A DNA stretch of 64,000 nucleotides from Actinacidiphila bryophytorum (GCF_016916835.1 NZ_JAFFIX010000005.1:310001-374000), one strand, 5' to 3'; positions 43,230-51,981 are shown, counted from the first letter of the stretch. Notes: generated from the sequence alone by a model not told the origin. Numbers and translations are program-made.

Positions 43230-44771
43230 GTGAGCAGCGAGCACGACGATCATGAGGCGGCCCACGGGCACGCCGGCGGTGCGGACGACGACATCCTGGT
43301 CGGCGGGGACGCCGCGGAGCACCCGCACGACATCCCGCAGCGCAGGCGGCTGACGGTCGCCCTGGTGGCCGCCGCGGTGCTGGCGGCAGCGGGCGGCGGG
43401 GCGTACTGGGCGGTGGCCGCGGGCGGCGGGACGTCGCCGAGCGCCCGTCCCGGGTCGGTCGCGGCCACGGCCACGGCCCCTGGCGGGGTGGCTGCGGGTC
43501 CCGGCACGGTGGCCGGCACGGGCGGCGACTACCGGCTGACGGGTACGCTGCCCGCCGACGGCCCGTCCTCGGCCCCCCTCTACCGCCCCGACGGCGGCCC
43601 CGACCGTGCCGCGGTCGCGCGGCTCGCGGCCCTGCTGGGCGTCACCGGCGCCGTGGTCGACGACCACGGCTCCTGGCGGGTCGGCTCCGCCGACGGTACG
43701 GGCGCGGCGCTGCTGGTCGGCAAGGACGCGCCCGGCACGTGGTCGTACGCCGCCAACAGCCAGGTCACCCCGGGTGCCCGGCGCGTGGTGCCGCCCGCGC
43801 TCCCCCAGGTCCCGCCCCCGGCGGCCGACGCGCCCGCGGACTCCGGCGCGTCCACCTCGCACCGGGCCGAGAGCACCCCGCCCGTCCCCGAGCAGCGGGC
43901 GCGAGCGGCGGCGGCGCCGGTCCTCGACGGCCTCGGCCTGTCCGGCGCACAGGTCGACGCGAGCCGGACCGCGGCCGCGACCAGGACGGTGACCGCCGAC
44001 CCGGTGGTGGGCGGCCTGCCCACGCACGGCTGGGACACCTCCCTCGACATCGACCCGAACGGCCGGGTCACCGGCGGACACGGCCGCCTGTCGGCGCTGG
44101 TCAAGGGCGAGAGCCAGCAGGTGATCAGCGCCCAGCAGGCGTACCGGAACCTGTCGTCGCAGCGGATCATGCACCCGGACCACCGGATGTCCTGCCAGGT
44201 GCCGATGCCGGACAAGGGGAACGCGGCAGGGCCTGCCGTCTCGCCCACCCTGCCGGGCCAGGACAGGACGCTCCCGACCAGCCTGCCGTGCGTGGCGCCG
44301 CACATGGCGCCGATCGACATCACCGGCGCCCGGTTCGGCCTGGCCACGCAGTTCGTGTCAGGCGGCGGACAGGCACTGCTGCCTGCGTGGCTCTTCGACG
44401 CGAAGCCCGAGGGGGCGGCGGCCGGCTCGGTCATCGCCCAGCCGGCCGTGGAGCAGCCCCCCTCCCAGGGCGGCGGCTCGGCCCCCGGCACCGGCTCCCC
44501 GGGTACGCCCCGGGTGGCGGTGGCCGCCTACCAGCCGCACGGCAGCTCCCTGACGCTCACCTTCTGGGGCGGGATCTGCGACACGTACTCGGCGTCGGCC
44601 GTCGAGACCCCCACGCAGGTGCGGGTCACCGTGACCGCCACCCCGATGCATCCCGGGGCGCCCTGCCCCGACCTGGCCAAGTCCCAGGCCGCCTCGGTCG
44701 CCCTCAGCGCCCCCCTGGGGACCCGCACGGTCGTCGATGCCTCGACCAATTCCCCGGTCAAGGCTTCCTAG
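43230..44771 (+). CDS. Single-pass membrane protein with large extracytoplasmic domain, function unknown
   Basis: A 513-residue protein. A histidine- and acid-rich cytoplasmic tail (about 1-40) is followed by one hydrophobic segment (about 45-65) and a long Gly/Ala/Pro/Thr-rich extracellular domain with no known catalytic motif; VQVPGHRMSCQVPMPDKG-like Cys residues may form disulfides. GTG 43230 is selected because GAGGAG lies eight bases upstream, better than GTG 43221. The position next to adoK and erpA matches mycobacterial Rv2203, also an uncharacterised membrane protein. Confidence 0.7.
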   Translation: MSSEHDDHEAAHGHAGGADDDILVGGDAAEHPHDIPQRRRLTVALVAAAVLAAAGGGAYWAVAAGGGTSPSARPGSVAATATAPGGVAAGPGTVAGTGGDYRLTGTLPADGPSSAPLYRPDGGPDRAAVARLAALLGVTGAVVDDHGSWRVGSADGTGAALLVGKDAPGTWSYAANSQVTPGARRVVPPALPQVPPPAADAPADSGASTSHRAESTPPVPEQRARAAAAPVLDGLGLSGAQVDASRTAAATRTVTADPVVGGLPTHGWDTSLDIDPNGRVTGGHGRLSALVKGESQQVISAQQAYRNLSSQRIMHPDHRMSCQVPMPDKGNAAGPAVSPTLPGQDRTLPTSLPCVAPHMAPIDITGARFGLATQFVSGGGQALLPAWLFDAKPEGAAAGSVIAQPAVEQPPSQGGGSAPGTGSPGTPRVAVAAYQPHGSSLTLTFWGGICDTYSASAVETPTQVRVTVTATPMHPGAPCPDLAKSQAASVALSAPLGTRTVVDASTNSPVKAS

Positions 44772-44800
44772 GGCCGCACACGCCCTGCAGGGCATGCCAA

Positions 44801-44930
44801 AGGGGCGCGGGGAACTGCGCGCCCAGTCCACCACCGTGGTGCACGTCGTCACCGCCCCAAAGGGGCAGATCGGTACGTGCCGGACCACCGGCCGGTGGTG
44901 GGTTGCGCGCGCAGTTCCCCGCGCCCCTTA
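44801..44930. repeat. Intergenic repeat: inverted core pair with conserved middle
   Basis: Direct core at about 44801-44834 and inverted core at about 44894-44930, flanking the middle CGTCACCGCCCCAAAGGGGC...CGGACCACCGGCCGGTGG. It separates the membrane protein gene from erpA. Confidence 0.85.
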
Positions 44931-44965
44931 TCACGTGTCCGGCAGGGCAGAGCCCTGGCAGAAGC

Positions 44966-45319
44966 TCAGTGGAAAGAGTCGCCGCAGGCGCAGGAACCCG
45001 TGGCGTTCGGGTTGTCGATCGTGAAGCCCTGCTTCTCGATGGTGTCCACGAAGTCGATGGACGCACCGCCGAGGTACGGCGCGCTCATGCGGTCGGTCAC
45101 GACCTTGACGCCGCCGAAGTCCTTGACCACGTCTCCGTCGAGCGAGCGCTCGTCGAAGAAGAGCTGGTAGCGCAGGCCCGAGCAGCCGCCGGGCTGGACG
45201 GCGACCCGCAGCGCGAGGTCTTCGCGGCCCTCCTGCTCCAACAGGCTCTTCACCTTGCCGGCGGCGGCGTCGGACAGGAGGATGCCGTCCGTCGTGGTGG
45301 TCTCGTCCTGAACCGTCAT
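44966..45319 (-). CDS. erpA: HesB/IscA-type iron-sulfur cluster insertion protein (ErpA-like)
   Basis: A 117-residue A-type carrier that transfers Fe-S clusters to apoproteins. The three ligand cysteines are in PGGCSGLRY and GSCACGDSF. ATG 45319 is chosen because GGGAG lies eight bases upstream; a GTG three codons earlier overlaps that site. It is divergent from nadA, whose product needs a 4Fe-4S cluster, so the pairing may be functional. Confidence 0.9.
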   Translation of the reverse strand: MTVQDETTTTDGILLSDAAAGKVKSLLEQEGREDLALRVAVQPGGCSGLRYQLFFDERSLDGDVVKDFGGVKVVTDRMSAPYLGGASIDFVDTIEKQGFTIDNPNATGSCACGDSFH

Positions 45320-45473
45320 CTGCTTCACTCCCGGGTTGTACGGACTACTGGCTTACCGTCTGCTAACCGGCGCCCTTCCGGATTCATTCCGGCCGGGGCG
45401 AGCGAGTCCGCGGCGTCTTCGTCACCCACCATGCTCGCACACGGCGGCCCCCGCACGGCAGTGAGGACGAATG

Positions 45474-45544
45474 CGTCACATCGACGCTACCCGGCATCGT
45501 CAATCTGACGCGAACGGGCTATGATTGATAGCGTCAAGTAGACG
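45474..45544. promoter_or_regulatory. Three CGTC-N5-GACG operator sites and nadA promoter
   Basis: Three 13-bp palindromes: CGTCACATCGACG (45474-45486), CGTCAATCTGACG (45498-45510) and CGTCAAGTAGACG (45532-45544). A -10-like TATGAT at 45520-45525 lies between the second and third, so the third overlaps the predicted start site. The centre distances are 24 and 34 bp. This looks like a repressor array for nadA (and possibly erpA). No regulator is encoded within reach, and I do not recognise the motif with certainty. Confidence 0.6.
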
Positions 45545-45580
45545 AAAAGGTCTGCGCTGTCAAGAAAGGGCGTCCCGCCC

Positions 45581-46753
45581 GTGACCACCACAGAAACCCT
45601 GGACGTACAGCCCACCCCGCTGGCACTGCTGCTGCTCGGCCGCGAGTCCGACCCGCGCAGCGAGCGGGGCGTGGACTGCCCCGGCGACCTTCCCGCACCG
45701 TCGGACCCGAACCTGGTGGAGCGCGCCAGGGCGGCCAAGGCGCGGCTCGGCGAGAAGGTCTTCATCCTCGGCCACCACTACCAGCGCGACGAGGTGATCG
45801 AGTTCGCCGACGTGACCGGCGACTCGTTCAAGCTGGCCAGGGACGCGGCGGCCAGGCCGGAGGCGGAGTACATCGTCTTCTGCGGTGTGCACTTCATGGC
45901 GGAGTCCGCCGACATCCTCACCTCGGAGCGGCAGCAGGTGATCCTGCCCGACCTGGCGGCCGGCTGCTCCATGGCCGACATGGCCAGCGCCGAGCAGGTC
46001 GCCGAGTGCTGGGACGTACTGGCCGACGCGGGCGTCGCCGACGTCACCGTCCCGGTGTCGTACATGAACTCCTCGGCCGACATCAAGGCCTTCACCGGCC
46101 GGCACGGCGGCACGATCTGCACCTCCTCCAACGCGCAGCGCGCGCTGGAGTGGGCGTTCTCGCAGGGCGAGAAGGTGCTCTTCGTGCCCGACCAGCACCT
46201 GGGGCGCAACACCGCGGTACGCGACATGGGCATCGCCCTGGAGGACTGCGTCGTCTACAACCCGCACAAGCCGGGCGGCGGGCTGACCCCCGAGCAGCTG
46301 CAGGACGCCAAGATGATCCTGTGGCGCGGGCACTGCTCGGTGCACGGCCGCTTCTCGCTGGAGTCGGTCGAGGACGTCCGCGCCCGCATCCCCGGGGTCA
46401 ACGTGCTGGTGCACCCCGAGTGCAAGCACGAGGTCGTCACCGCGGCGGACCACGTCGGCTCGACCGAGTACATCATCAAGATGCTCGACGCGGCCCCTGC
46501 CGGCTCCTCGTGGGCCATCGGCACCGAGCTGAACCTGGTGCGCCGGCTGGCCAAGGCGCACCCCGACAAGCAGATCGTCTTCCTCGACAAGACCGTCTGC
46601 TTCTGCTCGACCATGAACCGCATCGACCTCCCCCACCTGGTGTGGGCGCTGGAGTCGCTGGCCGACGGCAAGCCGGTCAACCGCATCGAAGTCGACGCGG
46701 AGACCGAGCACTTCGCCAAGCTCGCCCTGGAGCAGATGCTCGCCCTGCCGTAG
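45581..46753 (+). CDS. nadA: Quinolinate synthase A
   Basis: A 390-residue enzyme that condenses iminoaspartate and dihydroxyacetone phosphate to quinolinate in de novo NAD synthesis. Motifs: ILGHHYQRDEV, CGVHFMAESADIL (Fe-S Cys), HPECKHEV and FCSTMNRI (the other Fe-S Cys). A GTG start follows GAAAGGG at ten bases. nadB and nadC do not follow; instead a GNAT gene is next. A triple operator lies upstream. Confidence 0.95.
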   Translation: MTTTETLDVQPTPLALLLLGRESDPRSERGVDCPGDLPAPSDPNLVERARAAKARLGEKVFILGHHYQRDEVIEFADVTGDSFKLARDAAARPEAEYIVFCGVHFMAESADILTSERQQVILPDLAAGCSMADMASAEQVAECWDVLADAGVADVTVPVSYMNSSADIKAFTGRHGGTICTSSNAQRALEWAFSQGEKVLFVPDQHLGRNTAVRDMGIALEDCVVYNPHKPGGGLTPEQLQDAKMILWRGHCSVHGRFSLESVEDVRARIPGVNVLVHPECKHEVVTAADHVGSTEYIIKMLDAAPAGSSWAIGTELNLVRRLAKAHPDKQIVFLDKTVCFCSTMNRIDLPHLVWALESLADGKPVNRIEVDAETEHFAKLALEQMLALP

Positions 46754-46806
46754 GGCGCCGCTCAAATGCCCTGCCGCCGCGGGCGGCCCGGCGCGATGAT
46801 GGACCG

Positions 46807-47697
46807 GTGATCCTTCGACCGGTTCGTGACGACGAGGAGGACGCCGAGGTCGTGCGGGAGATCACCGCCGCCGCCTTCGGCGCCTCGCGCCAGATCGGCG
46901 GCGACCCGGCGGCCGGGGCGCCGCAGGACGGCGCCAGGCCCGACACCGCCGCCCGGGAGCGCGGCCGCACCCGCCACCTGGCCAGGACCGACCCCGGCGG
47001 CTGCTGGATCGCCCAGGACGAGGCGGCCGGCCCGGTGGGCGCGGTGCTGTCCTCGCGGCGCGAGGGCACCTGGGGCCTGTCGCTGCTCGCGGTGGCGCCC
47101 GGCGCCCAGCGCAAAGGAGTCGGCAAGGCCCTGATGGCCCGCGCCCTGGTGCACGGCAGGGCCTGCCTGCGCGGCATCATCTGCAGCACCCAGCATCCGG
47201 CGGCGCCGCGGACGTACCGCAGGGCCGGCTTCACGCTGCACCCGGCGATGCGGCTGACCGGCGTGGTCGACCCGGCGGGGCTGCCGCCGCTGGACGGTGC
47301 CGTGCACGAGGGCACCGCACGGCACCGCGACCTGATGGACTCCGTCGACCGGCGCACCCGCGGCGGTGCCCACGGCTCCGACCACGAGGAATTGCCGCGG
47401 CACTTCCGGCTGTTCGTCGTGGACGACCTCGCGGGCAGCGGCTACTGCTACGCCGACGACACCGGTGTGGAGCTGCTGGCCGCGACCTCGCGGCGGCTGG
47501 CCACCCGGCTGCTGACCGCGGCCCTGGTGAGCATGCCGCAGGGCCGCCAGGTCCAGGTGCCGGGGCTGACGGCCGAGCAGGAGTGGGCCGTCGACGTGGG
47601 CATCGCGGCGGGCCTGGAGATCTCCAACGCGGGCTATGTGTGCCTGCGCGGGATGCGCCCGCCCAACCCGTACATCCCCTCGCGGCTCTTCCTCTGA
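46807..47697 (+). CDS. GNAT family N-acetyltransferase
   Basis: A 296-residue protein. The acetyl-CoA binding motif is LLAVAPGAQRKGVGKALM. A C-terminal extension (about 180-296) ends NPYIPSRLFL, where similar acetyltransferases place a second domain. The GTG start lies 54 bp after nadA, probably one transcript. Substrate unknown. Confidence 0.8.
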   Translation: MILRPVRDDEEDAEVVREITAAAFGASRQIGGDPAAGAPQDGARPDTAARERGRTRHLARTDPGGCWIAQDEAAGPVGAVLSSRREGTWGLSLLAVAPGAQRKGVGKALMARALVHGRACLRGIICSTQHPAAPRTYRRAGFTLHPAMRLTGVVDPAGLPPLDGAVHEGTARHRDLMDSVDRRTRGGAHGSDHEELPRHFRLFVVDDLAGSGYCYADDTGVELLAATSRRLATRLLTAALVSMPQGRQVQVPGLTAEQEWAVDVGIAAGLEISNAGYVCLRGMRPPNPYIPSRLFL

Positions 47698-47733
47698 GCC
47701 TGCCGGCGCCGGAAACTGCGCCTTTACCGGTGG

Positions 47734-48831
47734 TCAGCCGCAGGCCCCGCAGGTGCCGTCGGCGGGGGCGGGCGCCGGGGCGGCCTGGTGGCGCTGGCCG
47801 CGCGGCGGGGCGGACAGCGGGAGGCGGACCCACACCCGGAAGCCGCCGCCGGGCCGGGCGCCGGCCCGGCAGACCCCGCCGAGCGCGCTGGCCCGCTCGT
47901 ACATGCCCAGCAGCCCGTGGCCGCCGGTGCCGCGCTCGGTGGGCCGCCCGGGGCAGGGGATGCCCGGCGGCACCTGCGAACTGCCGTCGCCCGCCGCGTC
48001 CGGCCGCGGACCGCTCTGCACGGGCAGCAGCGACTCGGCGGTGCCGGGTGCGCCGTCGTCGTCCACCACGACCTCAAGTGCCCCCGGGTCGCGCCTGATC
48101 CGTACCACCGCACCGGCGCCGGGGCCCGCGTGCTTCTGGACGTTGGTCAGCGACTCCTGGATCACCCGGTAGGCGGTCAGGTCGACGCTGGCCGGCAGCG
48201 GACCCTTCGGCGCGGGCGCCGCCTCGCCGCCGCCCCGGCACTCGACGGTGACCTCGAGACCGTCCCGCCGGAAGCTGTCGAGGAGTTGGTCGAGCAGCCC
48301 GAGCCCGGGGGCCGGCTCCATCGGCGCCGCGGGCTCCCCGCGCAGCCGCAACAGCCCTACGGTGGCCCGCAGTTCGTCCAGTGCGGACCGGCTCGCCTCG
48401 CGTGCGTGCGCCAGCGCCTGCCGGGCCTGGTCCGGGCGGCGGTCCAGTACGTGGGCGGCAACACCCGCCTGCACGTTGGCCAGTGCGATCTGGTGGGCGA
48501 CGACGTCGTGCAGCTCGCGGGCGATCCGCAGCCGCTCCTCCGCGACCCGCCGCTTGGCCTCTTCCTCCCGGGTCTCCTCGGCCCGCTGCGCACGCTCGGC
48601 TATCGCGGCCGCATACGCGCGCCGGCTGCGTACCGCGTCCGCCGCGGCCACCGCGGTACCGGCCCAGGCCAGGACGGCGACGACCCAGCCGTCGACCCAG
48701 TGGCGTACGACGAGAAGTGCCGACAGAGCGCAGCCGAGCAGCAGCACGGCCCACAGCACCCGGCGGCGCGGCACCTGCCGCCACCGCGCGGGGCGGCCCG
48801 AAGCTCTCCTGGGATACTGCACGGTAGCCAC
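47734..48831 (-). CDS. Orphan DesK/LiaS-type sensor histidine kinase
   Basis: A 365-residue kinase with two N-terminal hydrophobic segments (about 27-42 and 48-65), the HisKA_3 motif IARELHDVVAHQ and a HATPase domain whose G-box is GTGGHGLLGMYERA. A long loop occurs between the N and G boxes, and the tail ends Cys-rich (TCGACG). No response regulator gene adjoins it. It lies in the same direction downstream of pspA and pspAA (106-bp gap), which suggests it relates to envelope stress sensing. The GTG start at 48831 is tentative. Confidence 0.8.
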   Translation of the reverse strand: MATVQYPRRASGRPARWRQVPRRRVLWAVLLLGCALSALLVVRHWVDGWVVAVLAWAGTAVAAADAVRSRRAYAAAIAERAQRAEETREEEAKRRVAEERLRIARELHDVVAHQIALANVQAGVAAHVLDRRPDQARQALAHAREASRSALDELRATVGLLRLRGEPAAPMEPAPGLGLLDQLLDSFRRDGLEVTVECRGGGEAAPAPKGPLPASVDLTAYRVIQESLTNVQKHAGPGAGAVVRIRRDPGALEVVVDDDGAPGTAESLLPVQSGPRPDAAGDGSSQVPPGIPCPGRPTERGTGGHGLLGMYERASALGGVCRAGARPGGGFRVWVRLPLSAPPRGQRHQAAPAPAPADGTCGACG

Positions 48832-48937
48832 TGTATTCCGGGGCTGCGCCCCCGCCGATCGCCCCGGACGGGCCGCCGGTGCGGCCGTCCCTGTCCCGGC
48901 CGTCGCCGGCGGCCGGTCCCTGGTCCGCGCCCGCGGG

Positions 48938-49216
48938 TCAGCCCGGGATCAGGCCGTCGTCCTTGAGCATCGCCTTGACTTCGTCGAGCGTGGCGTCCGC
49001 CGTGGGGAGGATCAGCTCCGACGGCTCCAGTGCGTCGTCGGGCAGCGGCTCGCCGAGGCTGCGGACCGTGTCGAGCAGGGCGCCCAGCGTGCGCCGGAAG
49101 GCCTCCTCGTCGCCGCTCTCGACTGCGGCGAGCAGCTCGTTGTCCAGCTCGTTGAGCCGGGTGAGGTCGGCGTCCGCCAACCTCACCTGGCCCTCCCCCA
49201 TGATCCGCGCGATCAT
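48938..49216 (-). CDS. pspAA: PspA-associated protein PspAA
   Basis: A 92-residue protein of the PspAA family (IARIMGEGQVRLADADLTRLNELD). It accompanies PspA in actinobacteria. ATG at 49216. It lies 134 bp downstream of pspA on the same strand. The function is not characterised beyond its link to PspA. Confidence 0.85.
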   Translation of the reverse strand: MIARIMGEGQVRLADADLTRLNELDNELLAAVESGDEEAFRRTLGALLDTVRSLGEPLPDDALEPSELILPTADATLDEVKAMLKDDGLIPG

Positions 49217-49350
49217 GACGGCCTCCTCCTGTGCGGCTCAGTTGCTGCCGGGCATCACTGCCGGTGTGTGCGTGGCGACGTGCCGGGTGGATCTGCGTGC
49301 CGGTGGAGCCTGCCGGTGAACCGGCCGGCGCTGCCGCCGGCCGCGGCGCC

Positions 49351-50142
49351 TCACTGCTTGTCGAACTTCGGGGTGTCCTGCGGCCGGCCCTGGGCGTCCC
49401 GGTTGCCCTGGCCGCCCTCGATCGCCTGCGGGGCGCTGCCGCCCGCCAGCTCCGCCTTCATCCGCTGCAGCTCCAGCTCCACGTCGCTGCCGCCGGAGAT
49501 CCGGTCCAGCTCGGCCTGCAGGTCGTCCTTGGCCATGCCGGTCGGGTCGTCCAGGGCACCGGACGCGATCAGCTCGTCCAGCGCACCCGCGCGCGCCCGC
49601 AGCTGCTCGGTCTTGTCCTCGGCACGCTGGATCGCCATGCCGACGTCGCCCATCTCCTCGGAGATACCCGAGAAGGCCTCGCCGATCTGGGTCTGCGCCT
49701 GGGCGGCGGTGTAGGTGGCCTTGATGGTCTCCTTCTTCGTACGGAAGGCGTCCACCTTGGCCTGCAGGCGCTGGGAGGCCAGCGTGAGCTTCTCCTCCTC
49801 CCCCTGCAGCGTGGTGTGCTGCGTCTCCAGGTCGGTGACCTGCTGCTGCAGCGCCGCCCGCCGGGACAGCGCCTCGCGCGCCAGGTCCTCGCGCCCCAGG
49901 GCCAGCGCCTTGCGGCCCTGGTCCTCGTATGTCGCCGACTTCTTCTGCAGCTCGGTCAGCTGCAGCTCCAGCCGCTTGCGCGAGGTGGCGACGTCCGCCA
50001 CACCCCGCCGCACCTTCTGCAGCAGCTCCAGCTGCTTCTGGTACGAGTAGTCAAGCGTCTCGCGCGGGTCCTCGGCCCTGTCCAGGGCCTTGTTGGCCTT
50101 CGCGCGGAAGATCAGTCCCATCCGCTTCATGACACCGCTCAT
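49351..50142 (-). CDS. pspA: PspA/IM30 family membrane-stress protein
   Basis: A 263-residue, almost entirely helical protein. PspA/IM30 coats the inner membrane and limits proton leakage. The N-terminal amphipathic segment MKRMGLIFRAKANKALDRAEDP is followed by long coiled coils and a C-terminal disordered tail. The ATG at 50142 is likely; ATG 50130 is possible. It heads pspA-pspAA-kinase. Confidence 0.9.
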   Translation of the reverse strand: MSGVMKRMGLIFRAKANKALDRAEDPRETLDYSYQKQLELLQKVRRGVADVATSRKRLELQLTELQKKSATYEDQGRKALALGREDLAREALSRRAALQQQVTDLETQHTTLQGEEEKLTLASQRLQAKVDAFRTKKETIKATYTAAQAQTQIGEAFSGISEEMGDVGMAIQRAEDKTEQLRARAGALDELIASGALDDPTGMAKDDLQAELDRISGGSDVELELQRMKAELAGGSAPQAIEGGQGNRDAQGRPQDTPKFDKQ

Positions 50143-50356
50143 GGGCCTCGCGCGCCCCCTTCTCCGGCAACTGCTCCAGCACCTCTACAGACCCCAGCCT
50201 ACGGGCCTTGGTTCCATTACCGCACTGTTCGGACGCGGATGCGCTCATCCGCAAGGACGATCACGGGCCGCCCACCCCCTGCCCAGGGAGTAGGGAGATC
50301 GATACGACAGCCCAGGGGGCTGGGGTCGGGCGGCGGGACCACGTAACCTTGGACAT

Positions 50357-50941
50357 GTGTTCCGACGTCGTTCCGAAGATGAGCAGGCCCTCGCCGTAGC
50401 CGCGGTACTAGAGGACCAGACCCGCGACCCGCAGGCTCCCAAGGGTCGCCCCACGCCCAAGCGCAGCGAGGCCCAGCAGCAGCGCCGCAAGGCGGCCAAC
50501 ACACCGACCGACCGCAAGGCCGCCGCCAAGCAGGCCCGCGAGGCCCGCCGCGTCGACCTGGCCAAGCGCCGCGAAGCGCTGGCCAACGGCGACGAGCGGC
50601 ACCTGCCCGCCGCCCACCAGGGACCGGTGCGCAAATTCACCCGCGACTACGTCGACTCCCGCTACCGGGTCGCCGAGTTCTTCCTGCCGATGGCCGTGCT
50701 GATCCTCATCGGCAGCCTCATGCCGGCCGTGCAGACGCTGTCGCTGTTCCTGTGGGTGCTGGTCATCGTGCTGATCCTCATCGACTCGGTCATCACCGGT
50801 TTCGCCCTGCGCAGGCAGCTCGCCAAGCGCTTCCCCGACCAGAACACGAAGCGCGCCGTCACCTACGGCCTGATGCGTACGCTCCAGATGCGCCGGATGC
50901 GGCTCCCCAAGCCGCAGGTCCAGCGCGGCGCCAAACTCTGA
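50357..50941 (+). CDS. DUF3043 membrane protein
   Basis: A 194-residue protein with a basic, Ala/Arg-rich N-terminus (residues 1-95), two central hydrophobic segments (about 110-150) and a basic C-terminal tail (RMRLPKPQVQRGAKL). This is the DUF3043 pattern of actinobacteria. TAACCT eight bases before the GTG start suggests a leaderless or very short leader. It overlaps the methyltransferase gene. Confidence 0.85.
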   Translation: MFRRRSEDEQALAVAAVLEDQTRDPQAPKGRPTPKRSEAQQQRRKAANTPTDRKAAAKQAREARRVDLAKRREALANGDERHLPAAHQGPVRKFTRDYVDSRYRVAEFFLPMAVLILIGSLMPAVQTLSLFLWVLVIVLILIDSVITGFALRRQLAKRFPDQNTKRAVTYGLMRTLQMRRMRLPKPQVQRGAKL

Positions 50942-51786
50942 ACGGCATCGTCCCCGGCGGGCAGCCGGCCGCCCCCGGCGCGGGCGGATTCCACGGCGGC
51001 GCCGACAGCTGGCTCGCGGGCCTGGGCGGACTGCGGAACACCGTCAGGCAGGAGCTGGTCGCCCGGCAGCTGGACGAGCAGCTCGCCGAGCACTTCCCGC
51101 CCGCCGGCGGCGCCCACGCCGTACGGCGGCTCCGCGTGCTCGACATCGGCCCGGGCCAGGGCACGCAGGCGCTGCGGCTGGCCCGCGCCGGGCACCTCGT
51201 CACCGGCCTCGAAGCCGACCCCGCCATGCTCGCCGCACTGCGCTCCGCCGTCGCCGCCGAGCCCGCGGACGTCCGCGCCCGCTTCGTCGCCCTCCAAGGT
51301 GACGGCCGCGAGACCGGCAGGCACTTCGGGCCCGCCTGCTTCGACGTGGTCCTCTGCCACGGGGTGCTCATGTACGTGCCCGACCCCGAACCGATGCTCG
51401 CGGCGCTCTCCCGGGTGCTCGCGCCCGGGGGCCTGCTCTCGCTCGTCGTCCGCAACGGCGACGCCCTGGCCATGCGGCCAGGGCTGCTGGGGGACTGGGG
51501 CGGCGCGCTCCAGGCCTTCGGCTCCGCCGGGTACGTGAACCGCCTCGGGCTCGCCACCCGGGCGGACCGGCTCGCGCCGCTGACCCAGACGCTCACCGGG
51601 ATCTGCGCGCCGCTGCACGCCTGGTACGGCGTGCGCGTCTTCACCGACGCCGCACCCGACCACGCGGTCGCCCCCGGGGACCCTGCCACTCTGGCCGCGC
51701 TCCTCGACGCCGAGGAAGCGGCCGGCCGCACCGATCCTTATCGCGGCGTGGCCGCGCTCCTCCACGTCTGCGGCCTCCGCACCTAG
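50938..51786 (+). CDS. Class I SAM-dependent methyltransferase with a probable CTG start
   Basis: A 282-residue methyltransferase. Motif I is VLDIGPGQGTQALRL, the acidic post-I Glu is in VTGLEADP, and CFDVVLCHGVLMYVPDPEPM is motif IV. In this frame there is no ATG, GTG or TTG between the distant codon at 50752 and 51138, which lies inside motif I, so translation must begin at another codon. CTG at 50938 overlaps the upstream stop (CTGA) and gives the expected length. The stop TAG is formed by the CTAG flank of a MITE. Confidence 0.78.
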   Translation: MNGIVPGGQPAAPGAGGFHGGADSWLAGLGGLRNTVRQELVARQLDEQLAEHFPPAGGAHAVRRLRVLDIGPGQGTQALRLARAGHLVTGLEADPAMLAALRSAVAAEPADVRARFVALQGDGRETGRHFGPACFDVVLCHGVLMYVPDPEPMLAALSRVLAPGGLLSLVVRNGDALAMRPGLLGDWGGALQAFGSAGYVNRLGLATRADRLAPLTQTLTGICAPLHAWYGVRVFTDAAPDHAVAPGDPATLAALLDAEEAAGRTDPYRGVAALLHVCGLRT

Positions 51787-51959
51787 GCCGTGTTTTGGAA
51801 GTAGCGCCGTCCGCCCACAGGGCGGGCCCCGCGGCGTCCGGTGCGTGCGATCGCAAGGCGGAGGGTCGTCCTCGTAGTGGGCCTACCCGGACGACTCCGA
51901 CAACGCAGCGAGCGTGCGTGCCAGACGCCGCGGGGCAGGCGGGACTTCCAAAACACGGC
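51787..51959 (+). mobile_element. 173-bp MITE (IS5-like ends), copy 1
   Basis: Terminal inverted repeats GCCGTGTTTTGGAAGT and ACTTCCAAAACACGGC, flanked by CTAG at 51783-51786 and 51960-51963, a 4-bp duplication as made by IS5/IS427-group elements. It has no ORF. By eye it matches copy 2 (59994-60166) in reverse complement at all but five positions, with the same length. Confidence 0.85.
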
Positions 51960-51962
51960 CTA

Positions 51963-51981
51963 GCCCCTGCGGGGCGGTTTT
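51963..51981 (+). terminator. Short terminator after MITE copy 1
   Basis: GCCCC (51963-51967), loop TGC, GGGGC (51971-51975), then GGTTTT. It would have followed the methyltransferase stop directly before the MITE arrived. Confidence 0.5.
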
